From contig JALVVV010000027.1 of NCBI GenBank assembly GCA_027023265.1, positions 1 to 64,000 on the forward strand: 64,000 bases of DNA, written 5' to 3'. The position numbers were made by a program, and so were the translations under genes. Positions 12,390 through 22,597 of this stretch are shown here, in pieces. Numbering within the stretch: the stretch's first letter is position 1; the number at the start of each line of letters is the position of its first letter. A model generated the notes under the pieces. That model saw only the letters and a list, made by a program, of their open reading frames with translations. It was not told the DNA's origin and did no database searches. Source of the DNA: DHVE2 group archaeon (GTDB lineage Archaea; Thermoplasmatota; Thermoplasmata; Thermoplasmatales; Aciduliprofundaceae).

Positions 12390-14545
12390 TTTTTCACACC
12401 TCCAGCTTCTACAATTCTTGAATTTTTCCTTATCTCCTTAAACGGTTCAAATTTCACACCATCTCCTTCATAGAATTTTGAGAAGAATTCTACATACTGC
12501 AATCTCAGGGAGTGCACCAAAGACCCTAATGATTGCAGTAACGCGTTTCCTATATGGGCGAGCACCATGTAAACACCTATAAACAGCCAAAGTGCTGCCT
12601 GTATGTTAATCACACCTATGATTCCTAAAATTACTACAAACGCGGCTATGCCGGACATCCTTTTGTCCCTCTTTTTCCACACCATGGCCAAAAATGCGAA
12701 ACCTATGATTACCAGTGGCATGCAGCATACCATGCTCCCCGTTGCAAGCACCATGCTGCTCATAATTCCTGCGAACAGGTTAATCGTGAGTGCAATTCCC
12801 GATGTGCCCAGATCCAGTGCAAGCAAACGGGAATAGGAAAGCCAGTCTCCAACCATTCCCGTTATGTCAAAGAATGCCATTGCGTTTATTTCAGAATCTC
12901 TGTTTATCATGTGCCCCGGCACTCCGCTCAGGAACACAAGACCTATTGCTAAAAGCAGCCAGCCAACGTTCATCAGCATTGGCTCTACGTGCCACCAGTT
13001 AAACATAGCACCTATTAGTATTGCGCTTGCAGGTAATATTAAGAACCAGGATAGTTCTGAGGTTAAAAAGTCCCCATATTTTTTGTATTTTAAATGATGA
13101 TATGCTCCAAGTATCAGTCCAAGTGATATCTGGGCAATACCCACTATTAGTGCTATTGTTAGCACGTATACTGCGTTTGTCATAGGGTCCATTAAGGGTG
13201 TGTAATGAATGAATTGAGACATGGGATTGTGCGAGTCAAGTGGTCCAAAAATACCTCCCTGGATAATACCGAATATTATTGCAGATATACCTGATGCAAA
13301 CAGGATTTTTCCTAAAGTTCTGTTTGTCCAGTCGTATTTTCCTATCTTAAACCAAAGCAGGTATCCCAATACAGTTATTATGAATCCATAACCTGCGTCA
13401 CCGAGGGTGAGTCCAAAATATGCTACAAACAGGGGGGCTATTATCGCTGTTGGGTCTATGTACCCGTACTTTGGGGTGGAGTACATTTCCACAAATGCCT
13501 GGAAGGGCCATAATATTCTTGGATTGTTGAACATGACTGGAGTATCCTCCCCTTCAGCGTCTTTCCATTTGACGATAGCAAGGCCTTCAGATGCTTTATT
13601 TATATCTTCAATTGCCGCATCCAGCCTTTTTTTAGCTATGTATCCCCTTATCACTGTGGTATAATCTGTCTTTCCAAATCGGTTGTGATAGTCTTCTTTA
13701 ATTTTTTCGTTTTCCAAATCGTCGTAAAGTACTGCAAGGTGCCCGTAATGCTCATCTCTCATTTTCTTTATTTTTGCTTTGATTTTTTCTTTCTCTTCTT
13801 CAAGCTCCCGTATCTTTTCGTTTGCCTTTTGTATGGCTTCATTGGGTTTTCCTTCAAAACCCTCTAAATCAAATTCAGAAAAATTTGAAAATCGCAGGGC
13901 GGATTCCACATCTTTCTTGTCATGAAGGAGATATGCTATGACCACTATGTAAAGCAAGCTCTTTTTCTTACCTCTTGTGCTGTACCAAATAGCGATTTTT
14001 CCCTCACTTTTCAGCTTAAGCAAGTGCTCTATGTCCCGGGTTATTCCAGCGGAAACCTTTACGTATGTTCCCTCTCCCAAATATTTCAAGTTAAAATCAA
14101 GCCCAGTTAAAAGTCTCAATTCTTCTATGTGCTTTTTCACATTTTCTATTGAGGTATTAACTCTTTCCCACTCCCTTCCTAACTCAAGAATTTGTGATTC
14201 AAGAGCTTCAAGGGTTTCATCTGCATCCTTTATAATTTCATCTCTACGCCTCTCTGTGGCATCGTATTTTTCAGGTGCCGGAGGATTAAGAAGCCCCTTT
14301 ATGCCCCCATTGCTCTTCTCTTTTGCAATGTTGAGTATGCTCATTAACTTGGAAATTCTAAAGCTTCTATCCACTATACTCCCTACATCTCTGGAAGGTT
14401 TTGCCTGCTCAACATTCTCTATACCGTGCTGGACTATGTGCATGAATCCCTTTCTCTGCATTGCTCTGAGCACATCGTATTTTACTGCATCGTGAACTAA
14501 AATCTCGACCTCAGCCATCTTGGCCGGGAAAAGCATTTGATTCAC
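12386..14545 (-). CDS. atpI: A-type ATP synthase subunit I (a subunit)
   Basis: 719 aa; N-terminal coiled coil, YFGLTLGDAGYG, SYSRLLALDLGTSGIA, HSLRLQYVEFFSKFYEGDG. Confidence 0.97.
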   Translation of the reverse strand: MNQMLFPAKMAEVEILVHDAVKYDVLRAMQRKGFMHIVQHGIENVEQAKPSRDVGSIVDRSFRISKLMSILNIAKEKSNGGIKGLLNPPAPEKYDATERRRDEIIKDADETLEALESQILELGREWERVNTSIENVKKHIEELRLLTGLDFNLKYLGEGTYVKVSAGITRDIEHLLKLKSEGKIAIWYSTRGKKKSLLYIVVIAYLLHDKKDVESALRFSNFSEFDLEGFEGKPNEAIQKANEKIRELEEEKEKIKAKIKKMRDEHYGHLAVLYDDLENEKIKEDYHNRFGKTDYTTVIRGYIAKKRLDAAIEDINKASEGLAIVKWKDAEGEDTPVMFNNPRILWPFQAFVEMYSTPKYGYIDPTAIIAPLFVAYFGLTLGDAGYGFIITVLGYLLWFKIGKYDWTNRTLGKILFASGISAIIFGIIQGGIFGPLDSHNPMSQFIHYTPLMDPMTNAVYVLTIALIVGIAQISLGLILGAYHHLKYKKYGDFLTSELSWFLILPASAILIGAMFNWWHVEPMLMNVGWLLLAIGLVFLSGVPGHMINRDSEINAMAFFDITGMVGDWLSYSRLLALDLGTSGIALTINLFAGIMSSMVLATGSMVCCMPLVIIGFAFLAMVWKKRDKRMSGIAAFVVILGIIGVINIQAALWLFIGVYMVLAHIGNALLQSLGSLVHSLRLQYVEFFSKFYEGDGVKFEPFKEIRKNSRIVEAGGVKK

Positions 14546-14853
14546 CCTATAATATCGTTAACAATTTCACGAGAGACCTTCAAAATCTTTTCCTCGGGTA
14601 TGCTCCTTATCTTCTCTGCTTTTTCTTTGTATTCTTTTTTGATTTTCTCTGCCTCTATGGTTGCCTCTCTTTTTGCCTCTTCTTTCATTCTTCTGATCTC
14701 TTCAAGAAGGGCATTTTTCTCATTTTCTATCTCAATAGCTATTTCCTTCTTCGCTTTTTCCACTCGCTCTCTTGATTCTACCCTTGCCCTCTCTATTCTC
14801 TCTTTTGCTCTCTCTTCAGCATCGCGAATTTTTTTGATATCATCCTCTATCAT
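14542..14853 (-). CDS. ahaH: A-type ATP synthase subunit H
   Basis: 103 aa charged coiled coil, first gene of the operon, 4-nt overlap with atpI. Confidence 0.85.
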   Translation of the reverse strand: MIEDDIKKIRDAEERAKERIERARVESRERVEKAKKEIAIEIENEKNALLEEIRRMKEEAKREATIEAEKIKKEYKEKAEKIRSIPEEKILKVSREIVNDIIG

Positions 14854-15004
14854 TCATCGGCATATTGCTTTTCTATTTATAAAGTTTTGTTATTTGCAAA
14901 ATAATACATTGTGAGGCACAATACCACTTATTGTTTAATTTTGCTCGGATTTACCCAATATTTTTTGATGTTTTGAGGAAAGTTGTATAAAAAAGTTAAT
15001 TTAC

Positions 15005-16147
15005 TTGTATTGTCTGCTCTTAGCAGGTGAATGTATGGGCGAGGGTGAATGGCAATATGGAGTTGATTTTGAGGGTGTGGCCAAGAAGTTTAAGAGACGG
15101 ATGTTTTTTGCGATAACTCTCATAGTGGTCTCGATAATAATCTCTGCGCTCTTGCTCATGTCATTTTTTATGTCTTCTTCACCAGTGGTGGGAAAATGGC
15201 ATTTCACCGAGGAGAAGGAGATTTTGCACAGGGAGAATATCACTAATCCCTTAGACGAATATATGGTGTTCAACGCGAGCGGAACAGGATATACTTCTTA
15301 CAACGACCCGGTTGTGGGTACCGAAACTCACTCTTTTTCTTGGAAAGAGTTGAAGGACAGCAGGTTGGAAATCACATACTATGGGAATTCAAGCGTATAT
15401 TCATACATCGTGCAGGGAGATAAAATAATCTTAGAGTACATAGATTTGCAAGGGAACGAATTCATAAAGTACGGAGAGCGGGTTAAAACAATTCCTCCAC
15501 CTCAAGGTGGCATGTTGTTAGGCAGTTTGATATTCAATGAGGGGACTTCCAATTTATCCAAGGGCTGGATAAATATGACTTTGAATCTAACGCATCCGGA
15601 AAGCATGGTGCCTTCGTGCATCTCGCTGCTGGTGAACAATACCCCACTTCGCTATGTGAATAAAATCACGGGGGATAGGCAGTGGAGCTTTTTGGATTTG
15701 GATGACAACGGAAAGGTGAGCAATGGAGACATAATTGAAATCCATTACACGGGGGTCAAATCGGACGATACAATAATCCTAACTTGCAAGGACCACGAGG
15801 GTAATATCTATGGCGAGACTTCCAAAGGCGTTCTATATGGGAGTTTGATTTATGATGCGGACAGCTCGAACATCGCGGCGGGCTGGGTGAATTTGACTAT
15901 ATCCCTGACGAATCCAGATTATTTGAATCCTCCATACGTCCATATTACAATAGAGAATTTGGGAGAATTGCATTATGCAGAAGAAATAACAGAAGACGGG
16001 CAGTGGAGCTTTGTGGATTTGGACGGGACGGGGACCATAACCAGCGGGGATAAAATTGTGATTCACAGCACATCCACCATGGATGGGGACACGATAAAAC
16101 TAACGTACGATTTTTACCAAGCGTCCTTTGAAGTGACGGTTCCATAA
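15005..16147 (+). CDS. Membrane-anchored extracytoplasmic protein with two tandem modules carrying EF-hand-like loops
   Basis: N-terminal TM; duplicated modules each containing DLDxxGxxxxGD. Confidence 0.75.
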   Translation: MYCLLLAGECMGEGEWQYGVDFEGVAKKFKRRMFFAITLIVVSIIISALLLMSFFMSSSPVVGKWHFTEEKEILHRENITNPLDEYMVFNASGTGYTSYNDPVVGTETHSFSWKELKDSRLEITYYGNSSVYSYIVQGDKIILEYIDLQGNEFIKYGERVKTIPPPQGGMLLGSLIFNEGTSNLSKGWINMTLNLTHPESMVPSCISLLVNNTPLRYVNKITGDRQWSFLDLDDNGKVSNGDIIEIHYTGVKSDDTIILTCKDHEGNIYGETSKGVLYGSLIYDADSSNIAAGWVNLTISLTNPDYLNPPYVHITIENLGELHYAEEITEDGQWSFVDLDGTGTITSGDKIVIHSTSTMDGDTIKLTYDFYQASFEVTVP

Positions 16148-16214
16148 CTTTTACTCATTTTTGTCCAAAAAATATGATATATAAGTACCCTTATCCCTCG
16201 CAAGGTGATGAAAA

Positions 16215-17048
16215 ATGGGAGCACCTATAGATCCAAATCAGGCCAAGGCTATGGCAGAGAGAATAAAGCAATCGAAAGAAACTGAAAAGAGGATAGCTGA
16301 AAAGATGAAAAAAATAAAGCACAAGCTGATGGTGCTTAGTGGGAAGGGCGGAGTTGGAAAAACAACTGTGGCCGTGAATTTAGCTGCGACACTTGCGCTT
16401 AAAGGATATAAGGTTGGCCTTTTAGATGCAGATATTCATGGTCCAAACGTGCCCAAGATGTTGGGGGTGCAGGATGCAAAGCTAATGGTTAATGAGGAAC
16501 AAAAAATAGTTCCTGTTGAGCCAATACCCAATCTAAAAGTGATATCCATTCAAATGGCGCTTCCGCAGGATGACTTGCCTGTGGTGTGGCGCGGTCCTTT
16601 AAAGCACAAGGCCATTCAGCAGCTTTTGGATGATGTTGCATGGGGCGAGTTAGATTATCTCATAATAGATATGCCCCCGGGCACGGGAGACGAGTCTTTG
16701 AGCGTGTCCCAGTTAATTCCAGATTTGGATGGCATGCTAATAGTGGTGACACCACAGGAAGTAGCCATTCTTGACGGAACAAAGGCCATAAACTTTGCAA
16801 AGCAGATGAACAAAAAGGTGGTGGGCGTTATCGAAAACATGGCCGGTGAGATTTTTGGACACGGGGGTGGCAAGAAGGTTGCAGAGAAGTACAGCGTGCC
16901 GTTTTTGGGAAGCATACCCATGGATAGCAATATTGTTAAGTGCGGGGATACCGGTACTCCTTTTGTTCTTGAGTACAAGGACAGCGAGGCGGCAAAGGCT
17001 TTTGAAGAGGTAGTTACCAACCTTCAGAAAGTGCTTGAAGAGAGCTGA
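16215..17048 (+). CDS. Mrp/NBP35 family P-loop ATPase (Fe-S carrier)
   Basis: LSGKGGVGKTTVAVNLA, DADIHGPNVPKMLG, DMPPGTGDE. Confidence 0.96.
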   Translation: MGAPIDPNQAKAMAERIKQSKETEKRIAEKMKKIKHKLMVLSGKGGVGKTTVAVNLAATLALKGYKVGLLDADIHGPNVPKMLGVQDAKLMVNEEQKIVPVEPIPNLKVISIQMALPQDDLPVVWRGPLKHKAIQQLLDDVAWGELDYLIIDMPPGTGDESLSVSQLIPDLDGMLIVVTPQEVAILDGTKAINFAKQMNKKVVGVIENMAGEIFGHGGGKKVAEKYSVPFLGSIPMDSNIVKCGDTGTPFVLEYKDSEAAKAFEEVVTNLQKVLEES

Positions 17049-17751
17049 TTTTTCCCAGGGGAATTATCCCCACTTTTTCATCTATGCCTATTATTTTGAA
17101 ATCTCTTGGATTTCTCCTTAAAATAGGGGATATGTAATCGTTTTTGGTAATATCCGTTCCTGAGGCGTATATGCTCATTGCAGGAATAACCACAATATCT
17201 GATGAGTGTAGAAAGCATGGAATCTTTATTGTTGCCGCAATCTTATCTCTAATGCTAACGCTGGGGTGCTCGTGGCCAATAATTGTTACCCGTGTTTTGT
17301 CAATTTCCAAGTTATTGTGCCCATGGACGAATATGTATTTTCCAATTTCATGGCTATTTCCCATTGAAATACCTCTTTTTCTGAGTATGCCTGAAAGAAA
17401 GTTATCATGGTTCCCGCGCACAACTACGAGATTTGTTCTCTCCAGCAGGTAATCTAAGACATATTCAATTTCGTTCCATTCCTGTCTCATGTTCTTTGAA
17501 AACTCGTGCTTGAAATCGCCGTTGATGATTAATTTTTTCGGCTCGTAGCTTTCAAAAATTTTGTCTAATATGGACAGTATGTGCCTCTTTTGTATTTTCG
17601 GTAGAAAAATTCCCTTGGTGGCCATGACCTCTTCATACCCTAAATGCAAGTCTGCAATAACTCCTGTTTCGTATTCTTCTATATATAGCATCCCGTACTT
17701 GGTGAATGTTAAATCTCCTATCTGTAGCTCTTCCACAAATCCATTATGCAA
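17014..17751 (-). CDS. Metallophosphoesterase
   Basis: IADLHLGYEE, INGDFKHE, VVRGNHDNF, IIGHEHP. Confidence 0.92.
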   Translation of the reverse strand: MHNGFVEELQIGDLTFTKYGMLYIEEYETGVIADLHLGYEEVMATKGIFLPKIQKRHILSILDKIFESYEPKKLIINGDFKHEFSKNMRQEWNEIEYVLDYLLERTNLVVVRGNHDNFLSGILRKRGISMGNSHEIGKYIFVHGHNNLEIDKTRVTIIGHEHPSVSIRDKIAATIKIPCFLHSSDIVVIPAMSIYASGTDITKNDYISPILRRNPRDFKIIGIDEKVGIIPLGKISSLQALSEGW

Positions 17752-17766
17752 TTCTGGTTAATCAAT

Positions 17767-18837
17767 TTAAGGAATAATCTCCGTGGTGTTGTTGAATGGT
17801 GGATAGTAAAAATCATCTTTTTTATACATTCCTTCGTCTATTAGCTTTTCTATCTCTTTCTTTGCCCAATCCATCTCATTTACGAGGTGCCTAACTGTCC
17901 CACATATTTTGTAAAACCCGTCCATGCCCCACAATCTTTCTTTATTTGCAAAGAGGCATCTGCCACCGCAGATTGGATACAAATCGCAAGATAGACATGG
18001 CTCGTCTATGCCCACTGAATTTCTTAAATCTTCGGGATTCTTTTTTCTTATGTCTCCAAGCTCGTTCCATTCAAACTCTCCCCCGATGGGGCATGCGAGG
18101 ATTCTTCCATCTGTGGCGATAGCAAAGGAATCCCTTCCAGCACCGCAGGGCACTCCGTTTTCTGGCCAGAACATTCTCTTTATAACCCCCTGAAAGGGTA
18201 CTATTCCGGGTATTTGTCCCTTTTTAATTTCTTCAACCCACCACTTTGCAAGCTTGGTAATCCCTGGATTATATGAATTTTTAACCCATGCATCAAAATC
18301 AGTCCATGAATCGTCAGGGGCCCACACTACGTTTAGCTGCCAGTGCACGTGGTCGAAGGGCAAGGATAACAGATGCCTGACGTCCCTGTAAATATCACTT
18401 TTCTCGCTTACGGCCATTCTTGCTATTAAATCTCCACTATATCTTTTTCTTATCTTTTTTACTCTATCTATCACAATTTCGTATACTCCATTGCCCCTGT
18501 AATAGTTAGTTACTTCCCTGATTCCATCAATGGATACAAGTATGGAATCAATTCTGTTAAGGTATTCATCTGGTATTTTGTGGAGGAAGAACCCGTTTGT
18601 TTGAATAACAAATTTCTTTGCTTTTACGCTATCCATTATTTCTTTCATCTTGTCAATTCTCAAAAGTGGTTCTCCTCCGTAAAATGCAATTATTGCGTCT
18701 TTATCTTTTTCCACGAAATTTTTCAGGTCATCTATTTCATAACTGATTTCGTGAGGCATCACTTCAGCAGGTATGGTACCTCCACAGTACCTGCAATTCA
18801 GGTTGCACACTCCTGTGAGAAAAACTATGTAGAGCAT
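17767..18837 (-). CDS. Radical SAM/SPASM protein (AF0577-like putative peptide-modifying enzyme)
   Basis: GVCNLNCRYCGGTIPAEVMP, AFYGGEPLLR, C-terminal CLSCDLYPICGGRCLF. Confidence 0.88.
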   Translation of the reverse strand: MLYIVFLTGVCNLNCRYCGGTIPAEVMPHEISYEIDDLKNFVEKDKDAIIAFYGGEPLLRIDKMKEIMDSVKAKKFVIQTNGFFLHKIPDEYLNRIDSILVSIDGIREVTNYYRGNGVYEIVIDRVKKIRKRYSGDLIARMAVSEKSDIYRDVRHLLSLPFDHVHWQLNVVWAPDDSWTDFDAWVKNSYNPGITKLAKWWVEEIKKGQIPGIVPFQGVIKRMFWPENGVPCGAGRDSFAIATDGRILACPIGGEFEWNELGDIRKKNPEDLRNSVGIDEPCLSCDLYPICGGRCLFANKERLWGMDGFYKICGTVRHLVNEMDWAKKEIEKLIDEGMYKKDDFYYPPFNNTTEIIP

Positions 18838-18899
18838 ATTCCTTCATCCCTGCAAAGAAATAAAGTTTCTCATGTGTAAAAAAAGTAAGTGTTACTTGT

Positions 18900-19721
18900 T
18901 TAGCTTATGGCTGCGCTCTCTCTTATCTTTGAAAATCTTTCTTGAAGCCTTCTCAGTGCGTAATCTAAAGTATCCTTTGCGCTCAGACTTCCATCGGTCT
19001 CAAACTGAAATATGAACCAGTTGTTATCTTCCTTTATCACGGGATTGTCGAATGACAGGAGCTTTGCCATAGTTTTACATTTTCTATCATCGGTAAATGT
19101 TATCTTATCCTTGTCCTCGTAAATCACGTTTTCTGGACACGTATTCTTTACTTCTTCCCAGTAATCACTATCGTCTTTTTTAACGGTAATCTCTCTGTGG
19201 TACTTGTAGCTAACACCGCTTGTTACCTGCCATTTGGCATGCTCTCTCGCGGTGCCCATTATAGCTTCAGCTTCAAGTAATATTGCCTGGTTATCTTTTA
19301 ACTTTACTATGGGGATGAGCGAATCTACTGGCCTGAATTTCTGGTCTCCATGGGGAACAAGGTCCCCTGAATAAACAGTGGCTGGACCATGTTTGTTAAG
19401 GGTATATGTTACTGTACAAAGAGGACATCCTTCATCTGGTGGATGGTCACAATCCTCCCTGAACTTCATGTTTAAGTCAGTTGGAAGGGGAATCAGACCC
19501 AACCTGTGTGCTATTATTTCGTCAAACAGGGGGGTGGTGGAATCGTGAACATTGCCATTTTTGTCTCTTATCTGTCCGTGATGAAATATTACCTTGTGTA
19601 TGGCGAGCTTGGGTATGTCGTTTATAAGGGTCCTTCTAAGAGCGTTGGCCATAGAGGGTGTTATTCCCTTTATTTCAAACTTTATGTATTTTTCTTCCAT
19701 CTCCAGTATGTTGAGCTCCAT
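18900..19721 (-). CDS. rpoD: DNA-directed RNA polymerase subunit D
   Basis: [35 protein letters not shown]; Rpb3-like loop [18 protein letters not shown]. Confidence 0.97.
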   Translation of the reverse strand: MELNILEMEEKYIKFEIKGITPSMANALRRTLINDIPKLAIHKVIFHHGQIRDKNGNVHDSTTPLFDEIIAHRLGLIPLPTDLNMKFREDCDHPPDEGCPLCTVTYTLNKHGPATVYSGDLVPHGDQKFRPVDSLIPIVKLKDNQAILLEAEAIMGTAREHAKWQVTSGVSYKYHREITVKKDDSDYWEEVKNTCPENVIYEDKDKITFTDDRKCKTMAKLLSFDNPVIKEDNNWFIFQFETDGSLSAKDTLDYALRRLQERFSKIRESAAIS

Positions 19722-20108
19722 TTAAATCCGCCTACCTCTCTTCCCACCCTTCTTTCTTGTTGTGTCGTGAGGTATAGGTGTCACATCTTCTATTCTCAGT
19801 ATTTTCATACCTGCTCTGGCAAGAGCTCTTATTGCCGCCTGAGAACCTGGACCCGGAGTGAGGGACTTGTTGCCACCAGGCGCTCTTACCTTTACGATGA
19901 TTTCCGTAATTTCCTTTTCTTTTAGCTGCTCAGCAATCATCTCTGCTGCGCGCATTGCAGCATAAGGAGATGATTCTTCTCTGTCTGATTTTACTACCAT
20001 TCCGCCAGATGCTTTTGCAAACGTCTCCGCTCCTGTTATGTCCGTTGCAGTAATTATCGTATCGTTATGTGAAGAATATATATGCACAACACTAACTTTT
20101 GAAGCCAT
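19722..20108 (-). CDS. rps11: 30S ribosomal protein S11
   Basis: [20 protein letters not shown]...[18 protein letters not shown]...[21 protein letters not shown]. Confidence 0.98.
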   Translation of the reverse strand: MASKVSVVHIYSSHNDTIITATDITGAETFAKASGGMVVKSDREESSPYAAMRAAEMIAEQLKEKEITEIIVKVRAPGGNKSLTPGPGSQAAIRALARAGMKILRIEDVTPIPHDTTRKKGGKRGRRI

Positions 20109-20680
20109 TACTCACCACTCTCCTCTTTTTCTTCATTAACTGGGCTTGCCTCTATAACCTGAGGCCTCATGGGGTGCATCTCATCTGATAGGGGTGACCT
20201 CTCATTGTACTCTATAAATTGCTCTTCATCTTTTCTCACCATGTACCCGGGTATTGTTATCTTCCTTCCGTTTATGGCTATGTGCCCGTGAACTATGAAC
20301 TGTCTTGCTTGTTTGGGTGTTCTTGCGAGTCCTTTCAGATAAACTATGGTTTGCAACCTTCTCTTAAGAATATCTTCTTCTGAAAGGGATAGCACTGCGT
20401 CAAGTGTGGCATTCTCCTCGTTAAGTATTCCCAAGTGAGCAAGTCTTCCAAATAGCTGTTTTTGTTGTTTTTCAGCCTGAGGATCTCCGTATCTTAACTT
20501 AGCTTGGAGATATCTTGCCTGGGACCTGAAGTTTCTAAGCATAGATTTTGCCTTCCAAATCTCCCTTTTATTCTTCAGGCCATATCTCTTCTTTAGCTCC
20601 CATTCCTCCTTAATCCTTTCGGATTCCCATGGGTGCTTTGGTGTCTCGTATGTTTTCCTGTTCTTTCTTGGGTCTCCCAT
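20108..20680 (-). CDS. rps4: 30S ribosomal protein S4
   Basis: S4 domain [35 protein letters not shown]. Confidence 0.97.
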   Translation of the reverse strand: MGDPRKNRKTYETPKHPWESERIKEEWELKKRYGLKNKREIWKAKSMLRNFRSQARYLQAKLRYGDPQAEKQQKQLFGRLAHLGILNEENATLDAVLSLSEEDILKRRLQTIVYLKGLARTPKQARQFIVHGHIAINGRKITIPGYMVRKDEEQFIEYNERSPLSDEMHPMRPQVIEASPVNEEKEESGE

Positions 20681-20684
20681 ATCA

Positions 20685-21131
20685 TCACCTCTTATTCCTG
20701 CTCACACCCACCGCCAGTCCTCTGCGACCGTTGGAGCGCGTCCTCTGCCCCCTAACTGTCAATCCGCGCTCATGCCTTATGCCGCGATAGGCGCGCATTC
20801 TCTTGAGCCTGTTTATATCATCCTGTATCATGAGGTCTAAGTCCGTGGATAGCACATGCTTATCGTCACCAGTTATAAACTCTTTCCTGTGATTTCTCAT
20901 CCATACTGGCAAAATATCTTCCAGCTTTTCCTCTACCAAAACCCTTATCTTTTCTATATCTTCATCGCTAAGATTTCCTATCTTCTCCTTAGGGTCAAGC
21001 TGCCCGTACCTCACTATGCCCTCTGCCACTCTGTACCCTATACCTTTTATACTCTGCAACGCGTAGAGCACAGGGCGGTTTCCATCTATATCCGTATTTG
21101 CAATCCTGACAATGTACTTGAACTCGGCCAT
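20685..21131 (-). CDS. rps13: 30S ribosomal protein S13
   Basis: [42 protein letters not shown]; start [10 protein letters not shown] at 21131 preferred. Confidence 0.96.
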   Translation of the reverse strand: MAEFKYIVRIANTDIDGNRPVLYALQSIKGIGYRVAEGIVRYGQLDPKEKIGNLSDEDIEKIRVLVEEKLEDILPVWMRNHRKEFITGDDKHVLSTDLDLMIQDDINRLKRMRAYRGIRHERGLTVRGQRTRSNGRRGLAVGVSRNKR

Positions 21132-21172
21132 GGTTATCGCCTTAATCGCCCTAAAAACATTCCCATATATAT

Positions 21173-22597
21173 CTATTTTCCCCTGAACCAACCCATGCTT
21201 CTCCTAACTGCCTCCTTCCAAAGGTTGTACCTGCTTTTTCTCCATGCTTTGTCCTTCACAGGAGAAAACGCCTCAAATTCTCTGACTTTGGGGACATCTT
21301 TAACATCTATTTTATTGTTTCCAATAGCGCCAATAATCGCGGCCCCCCTTACTGTCATTTCTTTTATACGAGGAACTATTATTTTCTTTCCAATAATGTC
21401 TGCCTGGAATTGCATCAAAAATCTATTTTTGGTCATGCCTCCATCAGCGTGAATATTGCCAATCCTATTTATATCCATCATTTCAACTACATCTCTAACC
21501 ATGTATCCTATGGATTCCATCGCAGCCCTTGCTATGTGTTCCTTTTTGGTGTAGGGAGTTATTCCAATCAACATTCCCCGTGCGTCCGGATCCCAGTATG
21601 GTGAGCCCAGCCCAGAGAATGCTGGTACAAAGTAAAGCTCTGTTTCATCACCTATGTCCTCACTCCAGAGCCCGTTTTCTTTAAGCCACTCAACAACTGT
21701 TCCAGAGGATAATATGCTTCCTTCTTGAGCGAAGGTCCTTTTTTTTATGCTCCAAGCAACAGTGGTGAGCAATCCCTTATTTTTCAAAGGTTCTTCACCA
21801 GTATTTTCCAGCAAAAACGTACCAGTTCCATACGTAACTTTCATGTCTCCAGGGTTAACGCACCCGTGTGCAAGAAGTGCCGATTGCTGGTCCCCCAAAA
21901 CCCCTGTTATTTCAGAGTTTAATATGTCTATCTGGCCATAATCTCCTCCAGAATCTCTTATCTCTGGAAGCATGCTCTCGGGGATATTGAATATTTCCAG
22001 GAGCTCATCATCCCAAACTCCTTTGTTGATGTTGTAGAGCATTGTCCTGGACGCGTTTGTATGATCAGTGGCGTGTACTTTGCCATTGGTTAATTTCCAT
22101 ATGAGGTATGTGTCCACAGTTCCAAAAAGGAGCGCTCCTCTTTCTGCCATTTCTCTGGCGTTTTTCACATTTTTCAGAATCCAGCTTATCTTTGAAGCAG
22201 AAAAGTATGGGTCCACTTCCAATCCTGTTTTTTCCCTAATTTCTTTTTCGTATTCATCTTTTATTTCTCTTAGCATGTTAGCTGTTCTTCTGCACTGCCA
22301 CACTATTGCGTTGTAAATAGGCTTTCCTGTTTTTTTATTCCACACTATTGTAGTTTCTCTTTGATTTGCTATACCTACCCCATCTATCTTTTTTCCAGCC
22401 AACCAGTTTTTGAGATGGCTTATTAGTATGTAAACGGTGTCTATGATTTTTTCAGCATCCTGCTCGACCCACCCTTCCCGGGGATAGTATGTTTCCAGTC
22501 CCTTTTTCCACATTTTAATCATGTTAAAATCATCATCAAAAACCCCGACTTTTACGTTGGTTGTTCCCTCATCAATCCCCACGTACATTTTCATCAC
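21173..22597 (-). CDS. glpK: Glycerol kinase (FGGY family)
   Basis: IDEGTTNVKVGVFD, ANQRETTIVWNKKTGKPIYNAIVWQCRRT, HADGGMTKNRFLMQFQADI. Confidence 0.93.
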   Translation of the reverse strand: MMKMYVGIDEGTTNVKVGVFDDDFNMIKMWKKGLETYYPREGWVEQDAEKIIDTVYILISHLKNWLAGKKIDGVGIANQRETTIVWNKKTGKPIYNAIVWQCRRTANMLREIKDEYEKEIREKTGLEVDPYFSASKISWILKNVKNAREMAERGALLFGTVDTYLIWKLTNGKVHATDHTNASRTMLYNINKGVWDDELLEIFNIPESMLPEIRDSGGDYGQIDILNSEITGVLGDQQSALLAHGCVNPGDMKVTYGTGTFLLENTGEEPLKNKGLLTTVAWSIKKRTFAQEGSILSSGTVVEWLKENGLWSEDIGDETELYFVPAFSGLGSPYWDPDARGMLIGITPYTKKEHIARAAMESIGYMVRDVVEMMDINRIGNIHADGGMTKNRFLMQFQADIIGKKIIVPRIKEMTVRGAAIIGAIGNNKIDVKDVPKVREFEAFSPVKDKAWRKSRYNLWKEAVRRSMGWFRGK

